From JAVBMC01 sp031552845 (GTDB taxonomy: Bacteria > Verrucomicrobiota > Kiritimatiellia > RFP12 > DVOR01), in NCBI GenBank assembly GCA_031552845.1, contig JAVBMC010000063.1, positions 1 through 48,224 of the forward strand: a stretch of DNA of 48,224 nucleotides, given 5' to 3'. The notes under the pieces are model-generated. The model saw only the letters and a list, made by a program, of their open reading frames with translations, did no database searches and was not told where the DNA came from. Every line of letters begins with the position of its first letter. Position 1 is the first letter of the stretch. A program made the position numbers and the translations under genes. Of the stretch, positions 11,383 to 20,568 are shown one piece after another.

Positions 11383-13629
11383 ATGAAGCAGTTGTTTTTG
11401 CCGGTTGTGCTGGCGGTTGCAATGGGGTGGCTGGGAGCCGGGTGCGATACGTTTAAGTGTGGCGCTGATGGTAAGTGCGCCACGGATGGTAAGGCGGGGT
11501 TGGCGGCGTATGTGAATCCGCGGATCGGGTGTGCTGATAATGGGCACACGTTCCCGGCGGCGTCGTATCCGTTTGGGATGATTCAGGCGGGGCCGGACAC
11601 GGGTAACTGTTCGTGGCGGTATTGCTCGGGCTATATGGATTTGGATCGGGTGATTCATGCGTTTTCGCAGACGCATTTGAATGGCACGGGCTGTTCGGAT
11701 CTGGGCGATGTGCGGTTGATGCCGTTCACGGGGCCGGCTTCGATTGGCGTGAAGAGCTCTTTCCGCAAGGAGACGGAGCGCGCCACGCCGGGTTTCTATG
11801 CTGTCGAGCTGGATGATTATGGCGTGAAGGCGGAGGTGACGTGCGCTTCGCATACGGCGTTGTATAACTATACGTATAAAGATGCTTCTGCGGCGCGTCT
11901 GTTGGTGGATTTGCAGTATGGCATCGTCTTTGATGAGAAGCATCTGACGAACCGCGTGCTGGCTTGCGAGGAGAAGGTGGAGGATGAATATACGATCTCC
12001 GGCCATATCCGCGCAAAGTGCTGGGTGACGCGTGATTATTATTATGTCATCAAGTTCAGCAGTCCGTTCACGGCGCGTGAGCGTGTCGCGGCGCCTGCTG
12101 AGTTCAAAGCGCCGATCTATGCTTTCGACTTTAAGAAGCTGCCTGCTGACGGCAAGCTGAGCGTGAAGGTGGCTCTTTCGACGGTGAGCGTTGAAGGTGC
12201 GCGTGCGAATATGAACGCCGAGGTGCCTGCGTGGGACTTTGCCGGTACGCTGGCGAAGAACGTGGCGGCTTGGAACAAGATGCTGGAGCGCGTGACGATC
12301 TGCGGCAGCGATGAGCAGAAGATCAGCTTCTATACCTCTCTCTATCATCTCTTCATTCAGCCGAACAATGTGGCGGATGTGAACGGCCAATACCGCGGCA
12401 TTGATGGCAAGGTCGCCCAGTTGACGGGCGGGCATAAGGGTTATTACTCCACCCTGTCGTTGTGGGATACCTTCCGCGCGGCGCACCCGCTGTATACGAT
12501 TATCACGCCTGATTACGTTGGTGACTTCGTGGACACGATGTTGCGTCATCAAAAGGCACACGGTATCCTCCCCGTGTGGGCGCTGTGGGGACAGGAGAAC
12601 TATTGCATGATCGGCAACCACGGCGTGCCGGTGGTTGTGGACGCTTACTTCAAGGGCTTCCCGATGGATGCCGAAGCGGCCTACGCGGCGGTCAAGGCTT
12701 CGCTGACAACCAAGAAGGAAGGGCACCCCAAGTCCGACTTCGACCTCTACGAGAAGTTCGGTTACCTGCCGATTGACATCATCAAGGGTGAGTCGGTCTC
12801 GCGTACGTTGGAGGATTGCTACGACTTCTACTGCGCGGCACGTTTCGCCGAGGCGTTGGGCAAGAAGAAGGATGCCGACTTCTTCGCTAAACGCGCACAG
12901 TTGTATAAGAATCTCTTCGATGCCAAGATCAAGTTCATGCGTCCGCGTAACTCCGATGGTTCGTGGTATGAACCCTTTGATCCGGTGCAGCTGGGGCATG
13001 GTGCCGGGACCTTCAGCGGTTTTACAGAAGGCAATGCGTGGCAGTATTCCTGGCACGTGATGCAAGACCCCGATGCGTTGATTACGTTGATGGGCGGCAA
13101 GCCGGCGTTTCTTGAGAAGCTCGATTCGCTCTTCAAACAGAACTCCAAGACCGAGGGCGAAGGGTTTGTGCTGGACGTTTCCGGCTTGATTGGGCAATAC
13201 GCTCACGGTAACGAGCCCAGCCACCACGTGGCGTATCTGTTTGCGGTGGCCGGTCAGCCGTGGCGCACGCAGGAACTCGTCCGTCAAATCTGCGACGAGA
13301 TGTACAAAGCCGCTCCTGACGGCCTCTGCGGTAATGACGACTGCGGCCAGATGTCGGCGTGGTACATCTTCTCCTGCTTGGGCTTCTATCCGATGAACCC
13401 CTGCGATGACGGCTATGTGCTGGGTGCACCGCAAGTACCTTATGCAAAGGTACAGCTGCCCGCAGGCAAGCAATTAACGATGGAGGCGAAGAACTTCTCC
13501 GTGAAGAACCTCTATGTGAAAAGCGTTACTCTCAACGGCCAGCCGGTCACCGGCATCAAGCTCACCCACGCACAAGTGATGGGCGGCGGCAAGCTGGTGT
13601 TTGAAATGACTGATACGCCTGTCAAGTAA
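11383..13629 (+). CDS. GH92 family alpha-mannosidase, lipoprotein
   Basis: A 748-residue glycoside hydrolase of family 92, calcium-dependent exo-alpha-mannosidases that trim N-glycans or mannans. The start at 11383 is set by GGAGG seven bases upstream and begins a lipoprotein signal (MKQLFLPVVLAVAMGWLGAGC, in pieces: hydrophobic core then GAGC). Diagnostic stretches are YVNPRIGCADNGHTFP, SHTHLN-like FSQTHLNGTGCSDLGD, LSLWDTFRAAHPLYTI, FTEGNAWQYSW and LCGNDDCGQMSAWYIFS. It likely acts at the outer surface. It has its own promoter and terminator, and is divergent from GH16. Confidence 0.95.
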   Translation: MKQLFLPVVLAVAMGWLGAGCDTFKCGADGKCATDGKAGLAAYVNPRIGCADNGHTFPAASYPFGMIQAGPDTGNCSWRYCSGYMDLDRVIHAFSQTHLNGTGCSDLGDVRLMPFTGPASIGVKSSFRKETERATPGFYAVELDDYGVKAEVTCASHTALYNYTYKDASAARLLVDLQYGIVFDEKHLTNRVLACEEKVEDEYTISGHIRAKCWVTRDYYYVIKFSSPFTARERVAAPAEFKAPIYAFDFKKLPADGKLSVKVALSTVSVEGARANMNAEVPAWDFAGTLAKNVAAWNKMLERVTICGSDEQKISFYTSLYHLFIQPNNVADVNGQYRGIDGKVAQLTGGHKGYYSTLSLWDTFRAAHPLYTIITPDYVGDFVDTMLRHQKAHGILPVWALWGQENYCMIGNHGVPVVVDAYFKGFPMDAEAAYAAVKASLTTKKEGHPKSDFDLYEKFGYLPIDIIKGESVSRTLEDCYDFYCAARFAEALGKKKDADFFAKRAQLYKNLFDAKIKFMRPRNSDGSWYEPFDPVQLGHGAGTFSGFTEGNAWQYSWHVMQDPDALITLMGGKPAFLEKLDSLFKQNSKTEGEGFVLDVSGLIGQYAHGNEPSHHVAYLFAVAGQPWRTQELVRQICDEMYKAAPDGLCGNDDCGQMSAWYIFSCLGFYPMNPCDDGYVLGAPQVPYAKVQLPAGKQLTMEAKNFSVKNLYVKSVTLNGQPVTGIKLTHAQVMGGGKLVFEMTDTPVK

Positions 13630-13653
13630 GCACAGCACAGATAGTTTAATACG

Positions 13654-13689
13654 AAGGGCTTCGGGATTGATTCTCCCGGAGCCCTTTTT
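13654..13689 (+). terminator. Terminator of GH92
   Basis: Stem AAGGGCTTCGGGA / TCCCGGAGCCCTT with one G-T pair, seven-base loop and five Ts; lies 25 bases after the stop. Confidence 0.88.
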
Positions 13690-13744
13690 GTTTGTGGCGG
13701 ATCATTGATGATCTAACAGATCCGACAGATTGGTCGAATCTTTG

Positions 13745-13775
<31 letters not shown>

Positions 13776-13784
13776 GGCGTGGCG

Positions 13785-15188
13785 TTACCCGACGGTGATA
13801 TCTTCTTCGGGGTAGCGGATGCGTTGGGAGGCGCCGCGGCTGCCGAGCAGCATGATGAGCGTGAGCGGGCCGACGCGTCCGATGAACATGGCGATGCTGA
13901 TGATGATACGCCCGGCTTCGCTGAGCAGGGGCGTCATGTTGATGCTTAGGCCGACGGTGCCGTAGGCGGAGACGGTCTCGAACAGGAGGCGCATGGCACG
14001 GTTGGTGTTGTGCGGGACGGATTCGGTGACCAGCAGCAGGAGGAAGGTTGAGATGTTTAAGGTGAGGTAGAGGAAGAAGATTGCCAGTGCGCCGCGCACG
14101 ACGGAGTTGGCGATGGTTCTGCCGCGCCATTCGGTTTCGACACGCCCGCGGAACATGGCCGCGAGGGTGAGCAGGATGACCATGAGTGTGGTGACTTTGA
14201 TACCGCCCGCTGTTGACCCCGGTGCCCCGCCGATGAACATGAGGATGAGCGTGAGGAATTGGGAGGCAGCGGTCATCTGCTCGGTGTCGATCAATGTGAA
14301 TCCGGCCGTGCGGGGGCTGACGATTTGGAAGAAGCTGATGTACCAGGCGTCGCCTAAGGAACGGTCTTTCAGCAGTCCATTGTATTCCATGCCGAACCAG
14401 AGGAGGATGGAGACGGCGATAGTCCAGAAGGTGGCGGTCAAAACCATTCGGCTATGCAAGGAGAGTTTGCCGCGGGTCCGGAGGTCGCGACGCCAGAACT
14501 TGATGGTGGCGACGTTACGCAGCACGAGGAAGCCGATGCCGCCGATCATCAGCAGAGAGGCAATCGTCAGGCCGTAAAAGCCGTCATGGCTGAAACTGCA
14601 GATGCTGTCGCTGTGGAGTGCGAAGCCCGCATTACAGAATGCACTGACGCTGTGGAAGGCGCCGTACCATAAAGCTTTGCCAAGGGGATAGCCGCGTTCC
14701 ATGTAGCGCCACGCGAGCATGGCTGTGCCGCAGGATTCAAAGAAGAGGAAGAATGCGATGCCGGAGCGGATGAGGGCAGGGACGTTGCGTACGCTGTCCA
14801 TGCCGTACATGGACATCATGGCGGATTCGCTGTTCACGCTGAGGCGCCGGCCGGTGATGAGCATGAGCATGGTGCCGAACATCATGATGCCGAGACCGCC
14901 GATCTCGATGAGGGACATGATGATGACTTGTCCGACGGTGGAGAACTCTTTGGTGATGTCGCAGACGCTCAGGCCGGTGACGCAGGTAGCGCTGGTGGCG
15001 GTGAAAAGGGAGGTGATGAAGTTGCCCCAGGTGCCGGTGGCTTGCGCCTGCGGGAGCATCAGCAGGAAGGTGCCGACGAATATGACGAGCAGGAAGCCGA
15101 TGGCCACATACCAGTTGGAGTTGATCGGTATGCGGATCTTGAGCTTGGGTTTGTCGGCGAGGATGGGTGCCGCTTCGCGTTGTTGCAT
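13785..15188 (-). CDS. TrkH/KtrB-type potassium uptake channel subunit
   Basis: A 467-residue polytopic membrane protein of the SKT superfamily. Four pore-loop repeats with filter glycines are visible: SATCVTGLSV, SVSAFCNAGFA, VSPRTAGFTL and VSAYGTVGLS, and the intramembrane gating loop GGAPGSTAGGIKVTT is present. The length fits KtrB. The regulatory RCK partner (TrkA/KtrA) is not adjacent. The start is odd: a hairpin (15196-15230) ends seven bases before the ATG and no ribosome site is visible in the gap. It is last in the HzsA-TIM barrel-TrkH direction. Confidence 0.93.
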   Translation of the reverse strand: MQQREAAPILADKPKLKIRIPINSNWYVAIGFLLVIFVGTFLLMLPQAQATGTWGNFITSLFTATSATCVTGLSVCDITKEFSTVGQVIIMSLIEIGGLGIMMFGTMLMLITGRRLSVNSESAMMSMYGMDSVRNVPALIRSGIAFFLFFESCGTAMLAWRYMERGYPLGKALWYGAFHSVSAFCNAGFALHSDSICSFSHDGFYGLTIASLLMIGGIGFLVLRNVATIKFWRRDLRTRGKLSLHSRMVLTATFWTIAVSILLWFGMEYNGLLKDRSLGDAWYISFFQIVSPRTAGFTLIDTEQMTAASQFLTLILMFIGGAPGSTAGGIKVTTLMVILLTLAAMFRGRVETEWRGRTIANSVVRGALAIFFLYLTLNISTFLLLLVTESVPHNTNRAMRLLFETVSAYGTVGLSINMTPLLSEAGRIIISIAMFIGRVGPLTLIMLLGSRGASQRIRYPEEDITVG

Positions 15189-15195
15189 ATATAGA

Positions 15196-15230
15196 AGGGC
15201 AACCCGACGCTGTATGTCAGGTTGCCCTTA
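15196..15230 (-). other. Hairpin abutting the trkH start
   Basis: 14-bp stem with one mismatch (AAGGGCAACCCGAC / GTCAGGTTGCCCTT), loop of seven. It lies between the upstream stop (15243) and the TrkH ATG (15188). No U-tract follows on the minus strand. It could end or protect the upstream transcript and would mask the TrkH start. Confidence 0.65.
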
Positions 15231-15242
15231 GTGTTTCCAGTA

Positions 15243-16379
15243 TTAACCGAGTTCTGCCATGGTGACAACGGGGATGTCCTTGGCGGGAGCATCGGCCAGT
15301 TTCGTCAGGGCCTTCTTGTCGAACACGTAACCGTCGTCGGTGAGCGGCCACACCATCGGGGCGGTGTTGAGCACCGTGGCTTGGAAGCCTTGGAGGGTTG
15401 CCCCCATCTTGCCGGTGTGCGAGGAGTTGTCGCCCTCGTTCTCGATGACGAACGGGCGGTCGAATCCTTTCTCCATGAGGAGCTTGAGGAACGCATGCCA
15501 GTCCATGCTGTCGCTGCCGCCGAAGCCGGGGAGCTTGGGGTCATAGTGGTGACGATCCCAATCGTTAGCGGGCTGCGGTACGCCGGCGGCTTCGGCCAGT
15601 TTGGAATCAACGGCCTGCATTGGATAGAGGCGGCCCCAGTGCACGGCGGCGTTGTCGTAGCGGTTGCGGGTGCCCTTGATGTGCACGCGGCGTAGGCGCG
15701 AGAAGTCCATCGCAGCAATCACGTCGCACGGGTCGATGTTCTGCCAGACGTCGTGCGAGGGGTCATAGGTTTCCGCATGGGCGGCGCTGGGAATGAGCGC
15801 GTACATGAGCTTGCGCGCCGCGAGGGTTGCGGGGAGGTTGTTGTAAGTGGTGGGAGCGGTGGCGGGGCGCCAGCCTTCCATGGGGCAGTTTTCGTAGACG
15901 AGGGTCACGCCGAGGTCTTCCGCATACTTGATGATGGGGCCGAAGACTTGGGCATAGAGCTCAAGGTTCTTCTGGAAGCCGCCGTCCTCTTTGCCGAGCT
16001 CGTGGTTGTAGCCGACGAAGCTGCCGACAACGACGTCGTTAGTGTCACCGCCGAGGAGGTGCGCCATGCGGATGAGCTTGAGGATGTGGTTCTGGTTGGC
16101 TACGCGTTCGGCCTCGTCAGCGCCGCCGAGGAGGTTGTCGTAGCTGCCGAGGGAGAAGCGGAAGCCTTCGGCATTGGCGCGGGCGAGGAGCTTTTGTGCA
16201 TCGTCGCGGCTAAAGGTTTCGTAGTCGAGGTGGGTGGCGACGTGGTCTTGGCGGGTGCCGTCGCGGCGGAAGACGCACAGCTCCATGCCTTGCGCGCCGA
16301 TGCCGGGGAGCTTGGCGAGGATCTGGTCAAAGGTCAGCTTCGGGAAGGCCGAAGTCATCACCCAAATGGGATTGTTCAT
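15243..16379 (-). CDS. Xylose isomerase-like TIM barrel protein
   Basis: A 378-residue soluble protein of the AP-endonuclease-2/sugar-phosphate isomerase-epimerase superfamily. Metal-site-like elements occur along the barrel: VTLVYENCP (Glu), NIDPCDV (Asp), RRVHIKGT (His) and FVIENEG (Glu). No signal peptide is seen, so it is cytoplasmic. It starts 42 bases after the stop of the dihaem HzsA-like gene, in the same operon. A sugar or polyol isomerase/epimerase role is likely; substrate not predictable. Strong C-ending codon bias. Confidence 0.82.
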   Translation of the reverse strand: MNNPIWVMTSAFPKLTFDQILAKLPGIGAQGMELCVFRRDGTRQDHVATHLDYETFSRDDAQKLLARANAEGFRFSLGSYDNLLGGADEAERVANQNHILKLIRMAHLLGGDTNDVVVGSFVGYNHELGKEDGGFQKNLELYAQVFGPIIKYAEDLGVTLVYENCPMEGWRPATAPTTYNNLPATLAARKLMYALIPSAAHAETYDPSHDVWQNIDPCDVIAAMDFSRLRRVHIKGTRNRYDNAAVHWGRLYPMQAVDSKLAEAAGVPQPANDWDRHHYDPKLPGFGGSDSMDWHAFLKLLMEKGFDRPFVIENEGDNSSHTGKMGATLQGFQATVLNTAPMVWPLTDDGYVFDKKALTKLADAPAKDIPVVTMAELG

Positions 16380-16421
16380 AGGAGTCGTTTCCTTTGTTGT
16401 TAGTGGTTAGAGTGTCTGCAA

Positions 16422-19313
16422 TTACTTGGGCAGGAGGATGGAGGCGTTCTCGGGGAAGTAGGCTGTCTTGGGTTCTCCATCGATGGTGTAGTCAACGACG
16501 AGCTGTTTCTGTACGCCGGGGAGGGTGTCCCCGAAGACGCTGTTGTAGTTGCCAATGGTGCGCAGCTGGCGCTTGCCGGTCTGGAAGGGTTTGAGCTTGA
16601 CGGAGACGTCGGCACCTTCGGATTTGTCGTAGAGGCCGTAGTAGGCGGATACGATGACGATGAGGTTGGTCTCGTTCTTATACTCTTCAAGGAGGTTCTT
16701 GTCGCGGTGCTGGCTGATGCGCAGGAGCGCGTTGGTGTTGTTCTCGCGGTTGGGCATGAGCTGGAGCGGTCCGCACATGGCCATGGTATCGCCATCTTGA
16801 CGGAGGTTGAAGCGGTTGATGCGCGGCGCCGTGCGGATGCGCGGACGGATGAGGGGGCCGGCTTCGATCTGCGTTGACCAGGGGTCATACATCTCGCGGA
16901 TTTCTTCATCGCCGAGGAAGGGGCCGTTGCAATCGACCCATGCGATGAGGCGTTCGCGGTCGAGGCCGGTTACCTTGACGCCGTGGTGTTTGCCGCTGAC
17001 GGCGTACTGGACGAGGCGGCTGACGGGCGAGTAGGCGGTGTAGGGCGGGAGGGTCTCGAGGTTCTTGGGATCGTTCTGTCCATAACCTTCGACGACGAAG
17101 AGGCCTGCGAGGTTCTTCGGCACGCCGTAGCCGTCTTTGGGCTTGTCATTACCCCACGGGCAAGCACCGCTGACGAGGGTGTAGTAGGGTTCGTAGAAGG
17201 GCGAGACGTCCCACGGGCGGTGGCAGACATCGGCCCACCAGCCGTGCATGGAGGGACGGTAGGTCATGTCGAGGGCTTTGTTGGCGTCGCTGCCGGACTT
17301 GTTATGGCAGGAGGCGCAGTGCTTCTCGAGCACGGGCTGGACGAAGCGTTTGTAGCCGACGCTTTCGCCTGCACCCCATGGCGGGGGCGTGAGGTGGACG
17401 GCGGGTTTGGCGAGCGCTTTGCCTCTTTTATGGAGGGAGGAGGCTTGCGTGGCACGGGTCTTCATGCTGGTTTCGTGACAGCCGAAGCAGCCGCGGCGTT
17501 CACCGGGCATGCCGTTGGCGAAGCTGCGCATGACGTAGATGGCCATGCCGTCCGCATCAAGCATCTCAAAGAAGAGTGCTTCACCCGGCGGGACGTAGAA
17601 GTTGACGCTGCCGTCGTCTTCAATCGGTACGGTGCCGAGGATGCGTTTGACGCCATCGGCTTGGAAGACACTGACTGCGGGGCCGTCATGCTGCACGGTC
17701 TTGTTCCAGGTGGTGTAGGTCTTGGGGTCCATCTGGATGACGCGGATGGCTTTGCCCTTTTCGCGGAGGATGGCGGGGGCGTTTTCGAAGACGTCGTTAC
17801 TGTAGAAGTTGACGGGCTCGAGCGGGGGTTGGTCGGGGCCGATCTTGGGGAAGGTGATCTTGTCTGCCAATGCGGGCGGAGCTTTGCGCGGTGCGAAGGG
17901 CATGGCGTGGAAGACGTTGTAGTCACCCTTGTAAATCAGCTCTTTGTTGCCGTAGATGTCCATAAGGTAGAGGCGGAAGACCCAATCGCGGCCGTGTTCG
18001 CCGTTGTAGAGATGGTTGCCGGCGTTCCAAGTGCCGCCGGGCATCTTGTTGGCTTGGAGGTTGAAAGCACCATCGCGTCCGGAGACGAGGAAGAGTTCTT
18101 CGCTCAGGGGGTAGGGGGTCTTGTAGGCGCCGATGCGTCCGGAGTTGTGATAGGGGACTGAGGGAGGCGGGTCTTTGGGGCCGTTGCTGACTTCGGGCCA
18201 TTCGAGGTCGCGGGTGACGCGCTCGAGGCCGTCGGGGTAGTTGAGGCCCTTGTTGGGGTCGATCATACCGATGGAGCCGTTCCACCACGCGTGGTGGCCG
18301 AGGCCGGTGAACATGACCTTTTGGCTGTTGGGGATGGCGCGGACTTCGGTTAGCACGTCCGGCCAGACGCTTTGGCTGCCCCAGAAGGTCTGCACGTTGC
18401 AGCCGTCGGGGTCACACGTCCAGAGGGATTGGACGCGCCAGAGGGCTTTGTCGGTGTATTCCCAGCGGGTGAAGATGATGCGGCCGTCGTTGAGGATGGA
18501 GGGGAGGTATTCGGGCTCGCCATTGGCGGAGAGGATGTAGATGTTCTTCCCATCGGCATCGCAGCGGGCGAGGGCGAAGGAGTGGGTCATCGGCATGCAG
18601 CGTACGTAGCTGTGCTGGCGGCTGGTGCAGAAGACGATCTTGCCGTTGGGCATGTAGATGGGGTCGAGGTCGTCGTAATCGCCGAAGGTGAGCTGTTTGA
18701 TGTTCTTACCGTCGGCATCGCATTCGTAGATGTGGTAGGAGCGTTCGTTCTCGGGCTTGTAGCAGAAGACGATCTTCTTGCCGTCGAAGGAGAGGTCGGG
18801 GCGGTAGTAGGCGCCCTTGAGCTCGGGCAGCAGGGACTTGATGGTGCCGTTGCCGGTGGGGTTGATTGTGATGTTGAGGAGCTTGCCGCCGTTGTGACCC
18901 ATGAAGCCGTTGCGGTGGCGGGCTTCGTGCCCCCACTCGTCAGTAGCGTCACCCTTGGGGCCTTTGGGATAGGGCTGGTCGATGGCGAGAACGTTGCCGA
19001 ACTTGACTTCGGGCTGCTTGAGGAAGAGGTCGCGCTTGAGCTTGCGCACGGCGAAGTAGAGGTTGGTATCGACAGCATCGGCCTGCACGGCGGCGGCGGT
19101 CTGCTCGAGCTTGTCGAGGGCCTTGGAGGCTTCGGCATTGGCGCCGGTGCGCTTGAGGACGTCGCGGGTATAACCGATTTCGTTACGGATGACTTGAATA
19201 GTCGGTTCACCATCGCATTGGAAGAGCCAATCGCTCTCGATAATCTCATCTGCCGATGCCGTGAACACACCAGCAATCAGCCCCATCAATCCCGCCTGCA
19301 GTAGTTTTTTCAT
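16422..19313 (-). CDS. Secreted dihaem c-type cytochrome, HzsA-like
   Basis: A 963-residue exported protein related to the hydrazine synthase alpha subunit middle region, a family widespread in PVC genomes. Signal peptide: MKKLLQAGLMGLIAGVFTASA. A propeller-like region holds repeated TolB-type blades (RPDLSFDGKKIVFC, DPIYMPNGKIVF, YLPSILNDGRIIFTRWEY). Two haem c motifs follow: CFGCH near 609 and CASCH near 666. Hydrazine synthesis itself is not implied because HzsB/C are absent. The ATG at 19313 is chosen because the signal peptide begins there. First gene of an operon with the TIM barrel protein; codon use suggests high expression. Confidence 0.85.
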   Translation of the reverse strand: MKKLLQAGLMGLIAGVFTASADEIIESDWLFQCDGEPTIQVIRNEIGYTRDVLKRTGANAEASKALDKLEQTAAAVQADAVDTNLYFAVRKLKRDLFLKQPEVKFGNVLAIDQPYPKGPKGDATDEWGHEARHRNGFMGHNGGKLLNITINPTGNGTIKSLLPELKGAYYRPDLSFDGKKIVFCYKPENERSYHIYECDADGKNIKQLTFGDYDDLDPIYMPNGKIVFCTSRQHSYVRCMPMTHSFALARCDADGKNIYILSANGEPEYLPSILNDGRIIFTRWEYTDKALWRVQSLWTCDPDGCNVQTFWGSQSVWPDVLTEVRAIPNSQKVMFTGLGHHAWWNGSIGMIDPNKGLNYPDGLERVTRDLEWPEVSNGPKDPPPSVPYHNSGRIGAYKTPYPLSEELFLVSGRDGAFNLQANKMPGGTWNAGNHLYNGEHGRDWVFRLYLMDIYGNKELIYKGDYNVFHAMPFAPRKAPPALADKITFPKIGPDQPPLEPVNFYSNDVFENAPAILREKGKAIRVIQMDPKTYTTWNKTVQHDGPAVSVFQADGVKRILGTVPIEDDGSVNFYVPPGEALFFEMLDADGMAIYVMRSFANGMPGERRGCFGCHETSMKTRATQASSLHKRGKALAKPAVHLTPPPWGAGESVGYKRFVQPVLEKHCASCHNKSGSDANKALDMTYRPSMHGWWADVCHRPWDVSPFYEPYYTLVSGACPWGNDKPKDGYGVPKNLAGLFVVEGYGQNDPKNLETLPPYTAYSPVSRLVQYAVSGKHHGVKVTGLDRERLIAWVDCNGPFLGDEEIREMYDPWSTQIEAGPLIRPRIRTAPRINRFNLRQDGDTMAMCGPLQLMPNRENNTNALLRISQHRDKNLLEEYKNETNLIVIVSAYYGLYDKSEGADVSVKLKPFQTGKRQLRTIGNYNSVFGDTLPGVQKQLVVDYTIDGEPKTAYFPENASILLPK

Positions 19314-19357
19314 ATCCCTGTTTCCCCTATGTGCGACGCACGTCAATTATCGGAACG

Positions 19358-19386
19358 AGTATAATACCGACGGGGGGATATTTCAA
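19358..19386 (-). promoter_or_regulatory. Promoter of the HzsA-like/TIM barrel operon
   Basis: On the minus strand TTGAAA, 17-bp spacer starting TATCCCCCC, TATACT, about 45 bases before the ATG. Confidence 0.7.
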
Positions 19387-19791
19387 GCCTTAACGGCGGA
19401 GGCGTGCGACTTTATTCAGTGGGGCGATGGCTTGAAAGGGGGATGTGTTGAAGCGAAATGGGCGGAAGTTCTGAAGGATAGGAAAATAGTTGAGGGGGGG
19501 AGTGATTTTGTTGTTGCAAGGGGTGGGCTGTTTTGATACGATGTGTGCGTCCGCAAGGATATGCCGTCGGTCGGCCACTAAACTACTAACTATTAACTAA
19601 CTACTATGCTGACCGATGGGGGGATTCTCTGTCTTGTTTTCTAGCTGTATGGCCGTTTCGGGCTGTGCTGTGTCTTGGATTCGGATAGTGCCGGAAGCGC
19701 GAACCGGGTGGTGCGCGTGGGGGGGCGGACTTGTTGTGTAGGGCTGCAGCTGCACGATGGACGGTTTCTGTAGAACAGGAGGATCATACAT
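19387..19791. other. Divergent gap and long leader of the HU-like gene
   Basis: Contains the HU-like gene promoter and about 240 bases of untranslated leader. Within the leader, TCGGTC near 19570 can pair with GACCGA near 19612 across a CTAACTA-rich loop, so a folded leader is possible. No peptide frame with a ribosome site was recognised. Confidence 0.5.
19514..19542 (+). promoter_or_regulatory. Promoter of the HU-like gene
   Basis: TTGCAA (19514-19519), 17-bp spacer beginning GGGG, TACGAT (19537-19542). Confidence 0.55.
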
Positions 19792-20496
19792 ATGATTCGT
19801 TATCGAGTGACGGAGGGTTTCTCTCCCGAGCAGCGGCAAGCAGGCCGTAAAACTGTACACATGGCTCAGGGGCGCAAGCTGTCTGGGGAAGCGTTGGTGG
19901 CGGAGATTCTGGCGGAGGAGCCTACCTTGACGGAAGGTGTGGTGAAGTCTGCAATCGATGCACTCAGGCGGGTTGTCGCACGGCGTATGGCTGAGGGCGA
20001 CACGGTGGAGATCCCGAAACTGGCACGCTTTGTGCCGCATGTGAGTGGCGAACAGGATGCCGCGAGTATGTGGACGAAGGGTCCGTTTGTGGAGGCGAAG
20101 GTGTATCCCGCGGTGGAGCTGACGGCGGAGTTTCAAGCGAAGGCGCAGCTGGAACAGGTGGATGAGTCGACGATTCGTCCGATTGTGAAGGGCACGCTGG
20201 ATTCGAAGAGCGGCAGGGCGGATTCGGCGGTGACGCCGGGCGGGTCGCTGGCGATCTTTGGGCGGCACTTGAAGTGGCACCTGTTGAAGCAGGATGAGGG
20301 GGTGTTCTTCATCCTGCCGGATAAGACGGAGTTCAAGGCGACGAAGGGGGTGGATAACAAACCCTCGCGCTTGACGGTGGATATCCCGGATGACTTGCCT
20401 TCTGGCGAGACGTGCCGACTGGAGGTGCGCATGAGGGTTGGACGGAATAAGACACTGCAAGTCTCGGACTGTCGGACGGTCTTCGAAGTCTTGTAA
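19792..20496 (+). CDS. HU-family DNA-binding protein with C-terminal DUF4469-like domain
   Basis: A 234-residue protein. The N-terminal half has an HU/IHF-like fold pattern (GRKLSGEALVAEILAEE.., VVARRMAEGDTVEIPKLARF) and the C-terminal half (ESTIRPIVKGTLDSK.., LTVDIPDDLPSGETCRLEV) an immunoglobulin-like domain of the DUF4469 type seen with such proteins. AGGAGG lies nine bases before the ATG; a long leader precedes it and a strong terminator follows. Likely nucleoid-associated. It lies next to palindrome array C, but no functional link is shown. Confidence 0.8.
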   Translation: MIRYRVTEGFSPEQRQAGRKTVHMAQGRKLSGEALVAEILAEEPTLTEGVVKSAIDALRRVVARRMAEGDTVEIPKLARFVPHVSGEQDAASMWTKGPFVEAKVYPAVELTAEFQAKAQLEQVDESTIRPIVKGTLDSKSGRADSAVTPGGSLAIFGRHLKWHLLKQDEGVFFILPDKTEFKATKGVDNKPSRLTVDIPDDLPSGETCRLEVRMRVGRNKTLQVSDCRTVFEVL

Positions 20497-20513
20497 CAGG
20501 GTATTAGCTGGAC

Positions 20514-20548
20514 GCGGTAGGGGCAATGGGGCCCCTACCGCTTTTTTT
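20514..20548 (+). terminator. Terminator of the HU-like gene
   Basis: 11-bp perfect stem GCGGTAGGGGC / GCCCCTACCGC, six-base loop, seven Ts. Confidence 0.93.
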
Positions 20549-20568
20549 GTGCCTTGGTGGAGGTGTGG

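Noticed and set aside
11362..13473. 703-residue antisense frame over GH92
   Set aside because: Mirror frame of a well-supported gene; arginine/histidine-rich composition typical of a shadow.
16983..19304. Long plus-strand frames over the HzsA-like gene
   Set aside because: Valine/glycine-rich antisense shadows; no ribosome site or domain.
16422..19313. True hydrazine synthase
   Set aside because: Only the alpha-like region is seen, with no HzsB/HzsC and no anammox genes; context is sugar metabolism.
19590..19615. CTAACTA-rich stretch as a fifth array
   Set aside because: Short repeats without a 22-23 bp period or dyad symmetry.
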